IMG/VR virus record: IMGVR_UViG_3300038825_000954 | Coordinates: 1-37,967 of that record | Source of the DNA: a virus | Reading direction: 5' to 3' (one strand) | Length of the DNA stretch: 37,967 nucleotides | Part shown: positions 22,865 to 31,222 of the stretch, piece after piece | Numbering within the stretch: the first letter of the stretch is position 1 | Layout: each line of letters starts with the position of its first letter | Notes under the pieces: model-generated | What the model was told of the DNA's origin: nothing | What the model saw: the letters and a program-made list of their open reading frames with translations, nothing else | Databases searched by the model: none | Position numbers and translations under genes: made by a program

Positions 22865-22901
22865 AAGGGGAGAGGCCTTGTTTTTTTCAACCCCTCCCCT
22901 T
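22865..22901. other. Intergenic hairpin without T-run
   Basis: AAGGGGAG (22865-22872) pairs with CTCCCCTT (22894-22901); extended by two more pairs. In the leftward mRNA no U-tract follows, so a processing or stability element is more likely than a terminator. Confidence 0.45.
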
Positions 22902-22919
22902 TCCAAATATAACTATGGG

Positions 22920-23255
22920 TTAAGTTTCACCCGTAGTAGTGACCCATTTTGTTCCAGTCCACTGGAAATGCGCCATTTTGTTCTGCTCAATTAGACATAG
23001 AGCAGAGTCAGAGTTGTTTCCATCCCTGACTGTAATTGCCTCGGCTGCGTCTGCAACATTGTCAATAAACAATTCTGCAAAGCTGGTTGTTACGCCAGTT
23101 TCGGCAGTGTCTACGAACAATAGATCAACAGTCCTTGCCCCACCTGCTGGATCGTAGGTGAGAATTTTGTCTGTTGCTGCAGTGACAGTAATATCACCGG
23201 CTGCAAGATCGGCTTGCGTAGCGGACGAGGTGTATTGCCTAGTTCCTGCTGTCAT
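22920..23255 (-). CDS. Hypothetical virion protein (decoration-like)
   Basis: A 111-residue beta-rich protein. ATG at 23255 is strongly favoured by GGGAGG 6 nt upstream; a longer in-frame start at 23312 lies inside the previous gene without a ribosome site. Segments KILTYDPAGGARTVDLLFVD and ALCLIEQNKMAHFQW. Positioned between capsid and neck genes. Confidence 0.6.
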   Translation of the reverse strand: MTAGTRQYTSSATQADLAAGDITVTAATDKILTYDPAGGARTVDLLFVDTAETGVTTSFAELFIDNVADAAEAITVRDGNNSDSALCLIEQNKMAHFQWTGTKWVTTTGET

Positions 23256-23256
23256 T

Positions 23257-23736
23257 TTAATCCTCCCGATGCTTGACGCTAATGTGTTTATTAACGCCAC
23301 GCTCGGTATCAAACCTTCTTCTGCATCCTTTTACAGTGCATCCGAAAGGCTTGGCTTTTCGTTTTTCTCTTGTCTCACGCATTTCCAACGTATTGGCTAA
23401 AGCCTGTAACCCCACCTCCCGATCGCTCTTACCGGTTGCAACCGTGGAACCGGCTTCCAATGTCTCAACCCCAAAGTTTGGAGGAGCCATGAGCCAGTTT
23501 TTTTCCACTGCGGTAGCGAGTCCGTGAGTCACACCCGGATACTTAAGAGTTTCCCATACCCCTTTTACTTGACGATAATAAATCGCCGTATCAGGAGTAA
23601 CGTACTCCGGTAACGGAAGTTCTTCCAAATCGTGCCTCACTAAATATGCCTGGACTGTGTCGGGATGTCGGCGTATAACCTCGCCCCGCCAGTAGTCCTG
23701 CATTGATTTAGGAGGAGAAACAACTGGTTGTCCCAT
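23257..23736 (-). CDS. Head-completion-region protein with C-terminal C2H2 zinc finger
   Basis: A 159-residue protein. The N-terminal two-thirds have no known domain (a PGVTHGLA segment near 70). The C-terminus is a classical C2H2 finger: Cys133-x4-Cys138-x12-His151-x4-His156, with Phe142. The finger resembles the eukaryotic consensus more than the usual phage zinc ribbons. It may bind DNA during packaging or be ejected with it; both are inference. TAATG coupling to the gene before. Confidence 0.6.
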   Translation of the reverse strand: MGQPVVSPPKSMQDYWRGEVIRRHPDTVQAYLVRHDLEELPLPEYVTPDTAIYYRQVKGVWETLKYPGVTHGLATAVEKNWLMAPPNFGVETLEAGSTVATGKSDREVGLQALANTLEMRETREKRKAKPFGCTVKGCRRRFDTERGVNKHISVKHRED

Positions 23737-24101
23737 TACCTTCGTCCTCTCTTTCCTCGTTTGCGTTTTTTCCTACTGATTTTAGAAACAGGTTCAGCTG
23801 CGCTGCCTTTGCTGCTCTCGATTTCAGGAGGTGAAGTCCAGTCAAATAACCTACGTGTTGAATCTTCGGTTTTTACAAGAGTTCCATTTTTTAATTCAAA
23901 AACGGAATAAGGTTTATTTCGGTACATCTCTGCAGTATGACTCGGGACAACTAACGCTGAACCATCAGTCTGATCGTAAAGCGTTACCTTTTCTGCACCA
24001 GCTGGTACTTCGAGGTTTAATTCGGCAATGTTATTTCCAAGAAATCGTTTTACAGATCCTTGTTTTTTATCTAACCATTGCGAAGTGTCTTGAGTAACCA
24101 C
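23736..24101 (-). CDS. Hypothetical protein with basic C-terminal tail
   Basis: A 121-residue protein; residues about 26-80 look like a small beta domain, followed by a polar linker and a Lys/Arg tail (SRKKRKRGKRGRR) able to bind nucleic acid. GTG start at 24101 after AGGA. Lies directly after the major capsid gene. Confidence 0.6.
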   Translation of the reverse strand: MVTQDTSQWLDKKQGSVKRFLGNNIAELNLEVPAGAEKVTLYDQTDGSALVVPSHTAEMYRNKPYSVFELKNGTLVKTEDSTRRLFDWTSPPEIESSKGSAAEPVSKISRKKRKRGKRGRR

Positions 24102-24110
24102 AGATAATTC

Positions 24111-25007
24111 CTAAACTGCGTCTGTCGCAGAGTATATTTCAACTCCCCAAACGTCGACAATCTCTGACTCACCCCAAGTTCCGACAGTTACTACTTCAGT
24201 ACCTCGGAGAGATGCGTCACGTTCCTGCTCTGCATGGATTTCGTTTTCCATAGCAAGGGCAAGAGCTTCTCGAACGAAAACTCCACCCTTAGAGTCACCA
24301 GATCCATCACGAGTGATGTTTCCATCTTCATAGATCGGAACACCAAACACTGGGTCGTTACCTCGCCAGTATGAACTGATGATCTCTGCTGATGGTCCTT
24401 CAGGGACAGTTTGAGCTGGCATACCAGAACCACCTGCCTGAATACCTGCAACTTCTTGAGTCAACCTACGAATCTGTTCTGGGTGCAAGACCGCATTTGG
24501 CTTACTAGGAGCAGGGCCATAAGTTGAATCGTTGTCGGTTCGCAGGTAAGAAACTGCACCAGCAATAGTTACAAATGTTGCATTTGCTCCTGCGCCTGGT
24601 GTTGTGTTACTAAACCCATCTAAAAGAGTGAGAAGGTCACTGTCCAGCAATCGACCCACTGCACGACCGTGCATAGTTCCTACTGCTGAAAGGACATTCT
24701 CGTTGTTTTCGTGCTTAAGTCTGTCACTGACAAACGAAAGGATGCCGTGTTCTGAAGCCGTCAGGTTTACGACAGTTGCCGTTACCTGCTGTGGTACAGA
24801 AATATCAACACCTTCAGTTAAAGCAACCGCAGACTGCCTACCCCAGATCGGCACGTTAACTTGTTTCTCGCCTGAGTTTATGTCATAGCGAGATACAAGA
24901 CTTGCCATAGGAGCAGAAGGCTCTACGTTGTCTATTGCTTCAGCGACAATGATTTTAGACATGTCTTCCAGACTCGAAGAGGCTGAAAGGGAAAGGCCTG
25001 TTGCCAT
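24111..25007 (-). CDS. Major capsid protein
   Basis: A 298-residue protein following the scaffold gene. It has the HK97-type order: a helical N-arm (SLEDMSKIIVAEAIDNVEPS), a strand-rich E-loop region (QVNVPIWGRQ), a helix with LLDSDLLTLLDG, and a C-terminal part with FGVPIYEDGNI and GGVFVREALALAMENEI, a capsid signature. Forms the head shell. Ribosome site AGAAAGAAAAG. Confidence 0.85.
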   Translation of the reverse strand: MATGLSLSASSSLEDMSKIIVAEAIDNVEPSAPMASLVSRYDINSGEKQVNVPIWGRQSAVALTEGVDISVPQQVTATVVNLTASEHGILSFVSDRLKHENNENVLSAVGTMHGRAVGRLLDSDLLTLLDGFSNTTPGAGANATFVTIAGAVSYLRTDNDSTYGPAPSKPNAVLHPEQIRRLTQEVAGIQAGGSGMPAQTVPEGPSAEIISSYWRGNDPVFGVPIYEDGNITRDGSGDSKGGVFVREALALAMENEIHAEQERDASLRGTEVVTVGTWGESEIVDVWGVEIYSATDAV

Positions 25008-25019
25008 TATCTTTTCTTT

Positions 25020-25814
25020 CTATAAAGTTGCCGAACCGCTTGTTTTTATTTGCTTCTTGGCTGCCCTGTATTGAGCAGGGGCAATTTGACCGTCAGCAAA
25101 TAATTGTGCTGCTTCCGACAATGTACTAATTGTTTTAATACTTTTCTGTGGCGCACCTTGTGTTGATGGTGCAGGTGGTGGTACTGAAGCTGGCGCAAGG
25201 TTCGGCTGTGCAGAACTCTGCTGTACCGTCTGGGGAGCCTTACCGGCTAACCGTTCGATATTCTGCCTTGCAATTTCAATTGACTTCGTGACAGGCATAT
25301 TCTGCTGCCACCCCTCCCAAATGCGAGGGTCTTCAATTGCAACTCCAAGGTTGTTTTCAGTTATAAGCTCTTGCCCTGCCGTAGCTAGCGCAGTGAGATA
25401 AGGACTCAAAGTTTCTTGAGCCTGTTGCGGTGCTGCCGTAGCAGTCCGTTGCTGTATCACCATTTCTGCAAGTTCATCTTGCCCAAGGTTCAGAAGTCTT
25501 TCACGCTCTACTGCTTCCGCTTGCTCTAGTAAGGGCTTCAGAGAAGCACTCAGCGAATCAAGTTTCGCATCCATAGCCTGTGTTGCAGCAGCAATCCGCT
25601 GCCCAGATTCCTGGGCCAGTCTTCCCTGCTCTCTACCCATAAAGTCCTGCATGTTTTGTTGCAAGTCTGTAAGGGTAGGTTCTGCGGGGATAACCGCTTC
25701 CTGCTGATCCGTTTGTACTTCTGCTACCGGTTCTGCCTGTTCCGTAGAACTTTCAGCAATAATCTGCGGTGCAGTTTCCTCTGGACTTTTCTGTTGTATG
25801 ACTTCTTCTACCAT
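25020..25814 (-). CDS. Scaffolding protein
   Basis: A 264-residue, helical Glu/Gln/Ala-rich protein: acidic, repetitive N-terminus (about 1-55), coiled-coil-like middle (residues about 60-140), Pro/Gln-rich linker and a short basic helical C-terminus (AQYRAAKKQIK) as scaffolds use to hold capsid protein. Position between internal virion genes and the capsid gene is as in podoviruses. Confidence 0.75.
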   Translation of the reverse strand: MVEEVIQQKSPEETAPQIIAESSTEQAEPVAEVQTDQQEAVIPAEPTLTDLQQNMQDFMGREQGRLAQESGQRIAAATQAMDAKLDSLSASLKPLLEQAEAVERERLLNLGQDELAEMVIQQRTATAAPQQAQETLSPYLTALATAGQELITENNLGVAIEDPRIWEGWQQNMPVTKSIEIARQNIERLAGKAPQTVQQSSAQPNLAPASVPPPAPSTQGAPQKSIKTISTLSEAAQLFADGQIAPAQYRAAKKQIKTSGSATL

Positions 25815-25846
25815 GTCCGTAGACCTTTCCTATCCGTAGATAGTTG

Positions 25847-28800
25847 TTACTTTACACCAGTTTCCTGTTGAGGACTAAACTGGTTATAAATTTCCTCATC
25901 AAAAATTTGTTTACTTCTCCAGTAAAAACCGGAGCCTATATCTTCGTTAGCCGGGTGAGCCAAGGTTGTTGTGTAGGCAAACCTATATAAGAACCCGTCT
26001 AGTCCTTGATCGTTCTCGCGAAGGGCTTTTCTTGTTTTATCAACAAAACGTCTGATTGACTTGATAACTTCGCTTTTACCAAGGATTTCTTTCTGCTGGA
26101 CTGTGCCGGAGTTCCACTGCTTATATTCCTCTTCAATTTCAGCAGTAGATTTCCCAAGGCTCAATGCAGTATTTTCAATTGCTGCTAGTTTTGGAGCCTC
26201 CCAGTAGAAACCGTATTTTTCTCGAGCTTGAATCAGTTCCTGCTCGATTGGATGCAAATCTTTACCGGCTCTCAAGTAATCCTGTACGTAGTTATATGCA
26301 TTTGCACCGAACCGGTCTAACCAGGCACGTTCTGCGTCAGATTTACCGTCGAAATCGTGGTACTCAATACCGAACTCGGTGACTTTTTCAAACTCAGGGT
26401 TATACAACACCTCTTCAAGGAAAGTGCTAATCCAAACATCTTCCTGACGCTCAGTGCCTCCAACATTGTCTAACCTTTCCATAAAGGCGTGGACATCGGC
26501 ATATTTGCCGTCAGCAGTCTTGTCGTAAAGTTCTTCGTATCGTGGAGAGTAATCAGTATTTATATCGTTCAGTTGCGCCCGGAAGTCCCCAGGGGTCTGA
26601 CCTTCAAGTAACTCGAAGTTACGAAGAGCTTCCTGCTTCCGAGCATCTTTTGCCACGTTTATCTCGTCAAGTACGTCGTAGAACTCATCAACAGATGTTG
26701 TCTCTACTTGATTGAGTTCCCGCCTACGGTCGATAAGTTCATTGACTGTTGTAAAGTCTCTCAGGACACTGTCAGACACATCTGAACTTACACCTGCCTC
26801 AAGTTCAGCAAAAAGTTCTCTTTTCCGCTTCGGGTCAAGGCTTTCGTAATTAGTAAATCCTGCCTTGCTGAATTTTTCACTGACCGCTTGGTCACGTAAC
26901 TGCCTTCTGCGTTCGTAAGGTGTTAGAGCGCGAGTGCGAAGTCCCGCAAACTCAGCTCCGACAGTTGCCCATCCAATCCGATAAGGATCACCAACGACCA
27001 CATCTTGCATCCAGAACGGTAAAGCTTTTCTAGCCTGGGCAGTAGCAAGGCTTTTCGCGTTGTCATACGGCTGACCGAAATAATCCTCGTTTGTAATAGC
27101 ATCCATCACTACAGACCCTGCAGGAGCAGAAAAGGCTCGACCTCTTAGAAGCCGGAACCATTCGTTGTCCTTGTACCCGCCATCCTCGTTAAAGTCCTTG
27201 TAGATTGCATCGACATCGTCCGGGCCTGCTATCGCACGGTATGCAGCCCTTGGCAGGGATACCATCTGGCTGCTTGGGCCAACCCAGTCATTGCCTATCT
27301 TTATCTGGAGATAGTGGGGTTCAGTAGGGTCAAGGTTTACATCCTGCCCTAACGCCTGTCCAACTGCCCATGTGTACGCCTGGAGTCCAAACCAAGCACC
27401 AATGACACCTTCTCGAGCAGCATTTCCACTTACGCCTCCTCGAGTCATACCGTCGCTCATTAGGGCGATCATTGACCGGGTCATACGAGGTGAGAAGAAC
27501 ATGAACGTCGTTTCGATCTGACGCTGGAACTTGGAAAGACCTGCTGCCTCTGAACTCAGAGTACCTGTCGACTTGTTTATAAAATCACCTATTCGCAAGA
27601 TCTCATCAGCATCCGTTGTTGCGTCGAGATGTTTTGTCATAGCCTCGAATGACGAGATCTTGACTTCATCTATGAACGTAGACCACGCACCTTCAAACCT
27701 CTTTAGCGTTTGGTGAAGTCCAGTACCACGAAGCCAGTCAACTGGCTTACCAGGCTTTGTCATCCATTGTGTTACTGGTCCACCAGCATTCACAGCTTCA
27801 TAGGCTTCAACTGTTGGTCTGCTTAGAGTCACTCCGGCAAGGTTCATCTTTCGTAAAGTATCTCTACGACTTGGAGCGTACAGTCTTGCCTGTACCTGGT
27901 CAGGTCGAACAAGCGAAATAAAACTATCTATCGTTGCATCAGCTAACGCTTTGTGTAGAGCTTTACCCTGTTGAACAAGGTTCGCATTGCCAGTTTTTAA
28001 TCCTTTGAGAATATCTACTGAAGCTTTACCCATAACAACAGGGCCATAGATAGCAAGAAGACCTACGTCTATGCCGGTTCCCGCAAGTCGGAATATTCTG
28101 CTGATATCAGCTGCAGTCCGGGCGACTCTATTTGTAAGCATCTGGTGTTTTAGAAGACCAAAAAAACCTTGTTCACTTTCAAGGAGTACATCGAAATCTT
28201 TAGCAAATCTGGCAGCAGCTTTATCGTCTGTAAAAAGTAAGCTATCGAACAAACGCTGACGTTCTGATGGGGTAGTTTCATCCGTAACTCTTGTAACTTT
28301 TTTATCTTTTAGGAAATATCCAACTTCTTTTGTTTTCCGACCGCCGGTTTCGCCAAGACCAGCAATGCTTCTGAACTCTTTTGATGTTCCACTTGAGTCA
28401 AGGACGTTCTTTAGATCTTTTACAACCGTGACACCGTACTTCTCCGCAAGACCGTTGGAAGAATCGCTAAACAACTTGATCAAGCGTTCTTCTAGGGCAG
28501 CGTCTGCAATCTGCTTGTAGACCCCACTAGCGTAAACAGAAAGAGTGTCTTCAGGAGTGGCATATGCGACTCGTCCACTGTCAACCGCTGCAAGCAGTTC
28601 ATCGGGATCGAGCAAAGTTCGTGCCTTGTTGTAATATTTGTCAAAAGCACCATCAGTTCCGCGTAAAGCACCGTTCGACTTACTCCAGACAAACCTTGAC
28701 GCAAACGCACCGTCAGTCATCAACTGTGTTATACGTGCTGCGCCTCGTAGCATTATTTCTGCACCGTCGGCAGTTACGCCGATCGGAATACCAGACTCGT

Positions 28801-31222
28801 CCAGCAGTTTTGCAAACTCACCGTAAGCTTTAGCGCGCTGGATTAGGTAGTTACCCTGCCGGGTTATTTGACCGTTTTGAAAGAACGGACTATCTGCCTT
28901 TTTAAAGTTAGCTGCTATGTCATAAACAATTGTCGATGAGCCATTTGCTAACCGTACTTCTGCAACTTCAACTACTGCATTTATAAGATCTGACTCATGG
29001 AACCTTAAATTTTCAGATCCTTCAACAACAGTTCCGTACCGTTTTTTCAAAGCATTTTTGACAGCATTGCCAGTTTTGCCAGTTGGATCAAGTTTGTTTA
29101 GATCGATTATTGCATTTTCTATTGTTTCGCCAAACACCTGTTTTGCAGATCCTGTAACTGCCTGTATCTGGTTCACAACGACTGCAGCACGGTTCTGCAA
29201 GTTGGCATTGATCAGCGCGCTCTTTATGCGTTCGGTATTCAGATCTACTTCATCAAGTTTTGCAATCAACCGGGGCGTTATGGCGTTAATAACACCTGTG
29301 AACGGCATCTGAATTGCTTCAGGGAGCTTGTAGTACATTTCTCTGAATGCACCCTGAACACTAACGGTTTTAGGACTAACCCCTGAAGGAAGTTTTGAGC
29401 CTACTGATGACGGTATTATTTCACCAACTGCCCCTAATCCTATTTGTCCTATTTTGTACCCTAATTTTTGGGCAACATTCATATCATTGGGGTCAACTGC
29501 AACAGCTTCTTTACCAATAGTTATTGCGTCATTTTGCCCACTTCGCAAATTAGCTTCAGCAAGTTCGTTAAGTTCATCTGAAGTATCTATACGGCGTTGA
29601 GCATCAGTTGTACTGTCTGCATCGTCGAAGAACTTTGAACCCTGTGCTGTTCGATCGTCTGCTCTGTTACCGATTATTATCGGCTCTATGTAATCAAAAG
29701 CACCTGCTACCTGCGGAGTAGTGCGTTCTCCCATCTGTGCTTCTGCAACTTCTTTTATTTCTGCACCAGTTCGTATTTTTATCTTAGAAGCAGCTTCTGC
29801 TTCTTCTTCAAGCCTTTTTATAACATCGTCAATGGCATTCCATTGGCTTGTTAAAGCATCTTGCTTCTCGAATAACTCGGCTTTTTCTTTATTATTTGCA
29901 TCTATTCGTTTCTGAATAGTGCTTCGTTCTCTAATGGCTGCATCATCTGTTCTCTTACGAAGTTCTTTCTTCCGATCAAATAATGTTTTACGTTCACTTG
30001 CTAGGATTTTTCTTTTATTTTCAATACCTGCCAACTCTTTGGTGATTGTTGCCTGGCCTGTTTTCTGTTCTGCAATTGCCGTTCTTCTGGCTGCTGCCCT
30101 TGCAGAACCTGCGAGTGATTCTTGCTGAAACTGTCTTTGCAAAACACCGATGTCAGTGTTGTCTATTATCTCTTTACCTGCATCCGCTTTTGCCTTTATT
30201 GCATCTAAAGTCAGTTCTTCAGCAGGGACTTCATTAGCAGCTCGCCAAGTTTCAAGGATTCTTACTTTTGCGCTAACTGCTGTTTTTGGAGAATTTATAA
30301 GGGCGCGAGGGAGGTTTACTGCTCCCTGTGCTGATAACTTCGCTACCTTGGTTACAGCCTTCGCGTCGTTTACCCAACCTGCGCCTGGAAGAAGGTTGAG
30401 CGGATCGAGGGCGATCTCCATCGTACCCTTGTAATATTTCGGAAGGTCTATGTCTTTGTAGGCACGGCGAGAAGCGCGAATATCGGCAGTAAAATTCCGA
30501 AAGAACCCGGTGTCATCCCAAGTTTCTCCTGTTTCTTCCTCGAAATACTGCTCCCTAAGTTCTTGGAACTGGTCAAGAGTTTCTTGAGGAATTCCAACAT
30601 TACCCAGTATGTCCAGCCAAGGCACGGCCCAAGAAGAAAAAATTTCTGCTCCCTGTTGCATAGGTTGAGCGCGACGGGCTGCTTCTGTTCCTGCTGCAAA
30701 AAACTGCCTTATTCCTGCACCCTTGCCTTGTTCAACACGTTCTTCCATGACGTTACGAAACTGTTTGTCAAATTCTTGGTCACCAGGCAAAAGTCTTGCA
30801 CCGACTCCAACAGCTGTGTTGTATGCCGGTTCTATTGCACCTAAAGCTGTTATTGCAGCATTTGCAATATTCGATCGGATACCGGGAGCAAATCCACCTT
30901 TGAAATTGAACGGTTCTTCGCGCTCATCTTCAGGACGTACATCAATGCCTTTTACTATTGCAGGAGGAGATGGGGTTGGTCCGGGTACATATTCTTGCCC
31001 AGGCTGAACCTGTGGTGGCTGCATCGTCCGAGCGTATTGCTGGACAAGGGCTTGTTCTGCCAGCTTTTGCTGTTCTTCCTGCTGTTCTTTTTGTACCCGT
31101 TGACGCGCTTGGGCTGCTCCAAGCATATTAGCTCGGCGTTGTAACCTCTCTCGTTCCAAACGTTGAAGAAACGATTGGTTTTGACTTTCAAAAGGATTTT
31201 GGGTAGAAAAAGGGTTGACCAT
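25847..31222 (-). CDS. Giant internal virion (ejection) protein
   Basis: A 1791-residue protein, the longest here. It opens with two NPF tripeptides, then a Gln/Glu-rich helical stretch (about 15-70). About 375-495 is a highly charged coiled coil. About 1045-1070 is hydrophobic (GIDVGLLAIYGPVVMG) and may contact membranes. The segment around 1305-1400 (LQIKIGNDWVG ... LPRAAYRAIAG ... LLRGRAFSAPAG) matches a module of large phage internal or polyvalent proteins. Such proteins are stored in the head and ejected first to form a conduit for DNA. I see no polymerase or lysozyme motif. Overlaps the gene before by TAATG. Confidence 0.7.
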   Translation of the reverse strand: MVNPFSTQNPFESQNQSFLQRLERERLQRRANMLGAAQARQRVQKEQQEEQQKLAEQALVQQYARTMQPPQVQPGQEYVPGPTPSPPAIVKGIDVRPEDEREEPFNFKGGFAPGIRSNIANAAITALGAIEPAYNTAVGVGARLLPGDQEFDKQFRNVMEERVEQGKGAGIRQFFAAGTEAARRAQPMQQGAEIFSSWAVPWLDILGNVGIPQETLDQFQELREQYFEEETGETWDDTGFFRNFTADIRASRRAYKDIDLPKYYKGTMEIALDPLNLLPGAGWVNDAKAVTKVAKLSAQGAVNLPRALINSPKTAVSAKVRILETWRAANEVPAEELTLDAIKAKADAGKEIIDNTDIGVLQRQFQQESLAGSARAAARRTAIAEQKTGQATITKELAGIENKRKILASERKTLFDRKKELRKRTDDAAIRERSTIQKRIDANNKEKAELFEKQDALTSQWNAIDDVIKRLEEEAEAASKIKIRTGAEIKEVAEAQMGERTTPQVAGAFDYIEPIIIGNRADDRTAQGSKFFDDADSTTDAQRRIDTSDELNELAEANLRSGQNDAITIGKEAVAVDPNDMNVAQKLGYKIGQIGLGAVGEIIPSSVGSKLPSGVSPKTVSVQGAFREMYYKLPEAIQMPFTGVINAITPRLIAKLDEVDLNTERIKSALINANLQNRAAVVVNQIQAVTGSAKQVFGETIENAIIDLNKLDPTGKTGNAVKNALKKRYGTVVEGSENLRFHESDLINAVVEVAEVRLANGSSTIVYDIAANFKKADSPFFQNGQITRQGNYLIQRAKAYGEFAKLLDESGIPIGVTADGAEIMLRGAARITQLMTDGAFASRFVWSKSNGALRGTDGAFDKYYNKARTLLDPDELLAAVDSGRVAYATPEDTLSVYASGVYKQIADAALEERLIKLFSDSSNGLAEKYGVTVVKDLKNVLDSSGTSKEFRSIAGLGETGGRKTKEVGYFLKDKKVTRVTDETTPSERQRLFDSLLFTDDKAAARFAKDFDVLLESEQGFFGLLKHQMLTNRVARTAADISRIFRLAGTGIDVGLLAIYGPVVMGKASVDILKGLKTGNANLVQQGKALHKALADATIDSFISLVRPDQVQARLYAPSRRDTLRKMNLAGVTLSRPTVEAYEAVNAGGPVTQWMTKPGKPVDWLRGTGLHQTLKRFEGAWSTFIDEVKISSFEAMTKHLDATTDADEILRIGDFINKSTGTLSSEAAGLSKFQRQIETTFMFFSPRMTRSMIALMSDGMTRGGVSGNAAREGVIGAWFGLQAYTWAVGQALGQDVNLDPTEPHYLQIKIGNDWVGPSSQMVSLPRAAYRAIAGPDDVDAIYKDFNEDGGYKDNEWFRLLRGRAFSAPAGSVVMDAITNEDYFGQPYDNAKSLATAQARKALPFWMQDVVVGDPYRIGWATVGAEFAGLRTRALTPYERRRQLRDQAVSEKFSKAGFTNYESLDPKRKRELFAELEAGVSSDVSDSVLRDFTTVNELIDRRRELNQVETTSVDEFYDVLDEINVAKDARKQEALRNFELLEGQTPGDFRAQLNDINTDYSPRYEELYDKTADGKYADVHAFMERLDNVGGTERQEDVWISTFLEEVLYNPEFEKVTEFGIEYHDFDGKSDAERAWLDRFGANAYNYVQDYLRAGKDLHPIEQELIQAREKYGFYWEAPKLAAIENTALSLGKSTAEIEEEYKQWNSGTVQQKEILGKSEVIKSIRRFVDKTRKALRENDQGLDGFLYRFAYTTTLAHPANEDIGSGFYWRSKQIFDEEIYNQFSPQQETGVK

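Noticed and set aside
22865-22901. Terminator within the late operon
   Set aside because: No U-tract on the leftward strand after the stem, and late genes continue on both sides.
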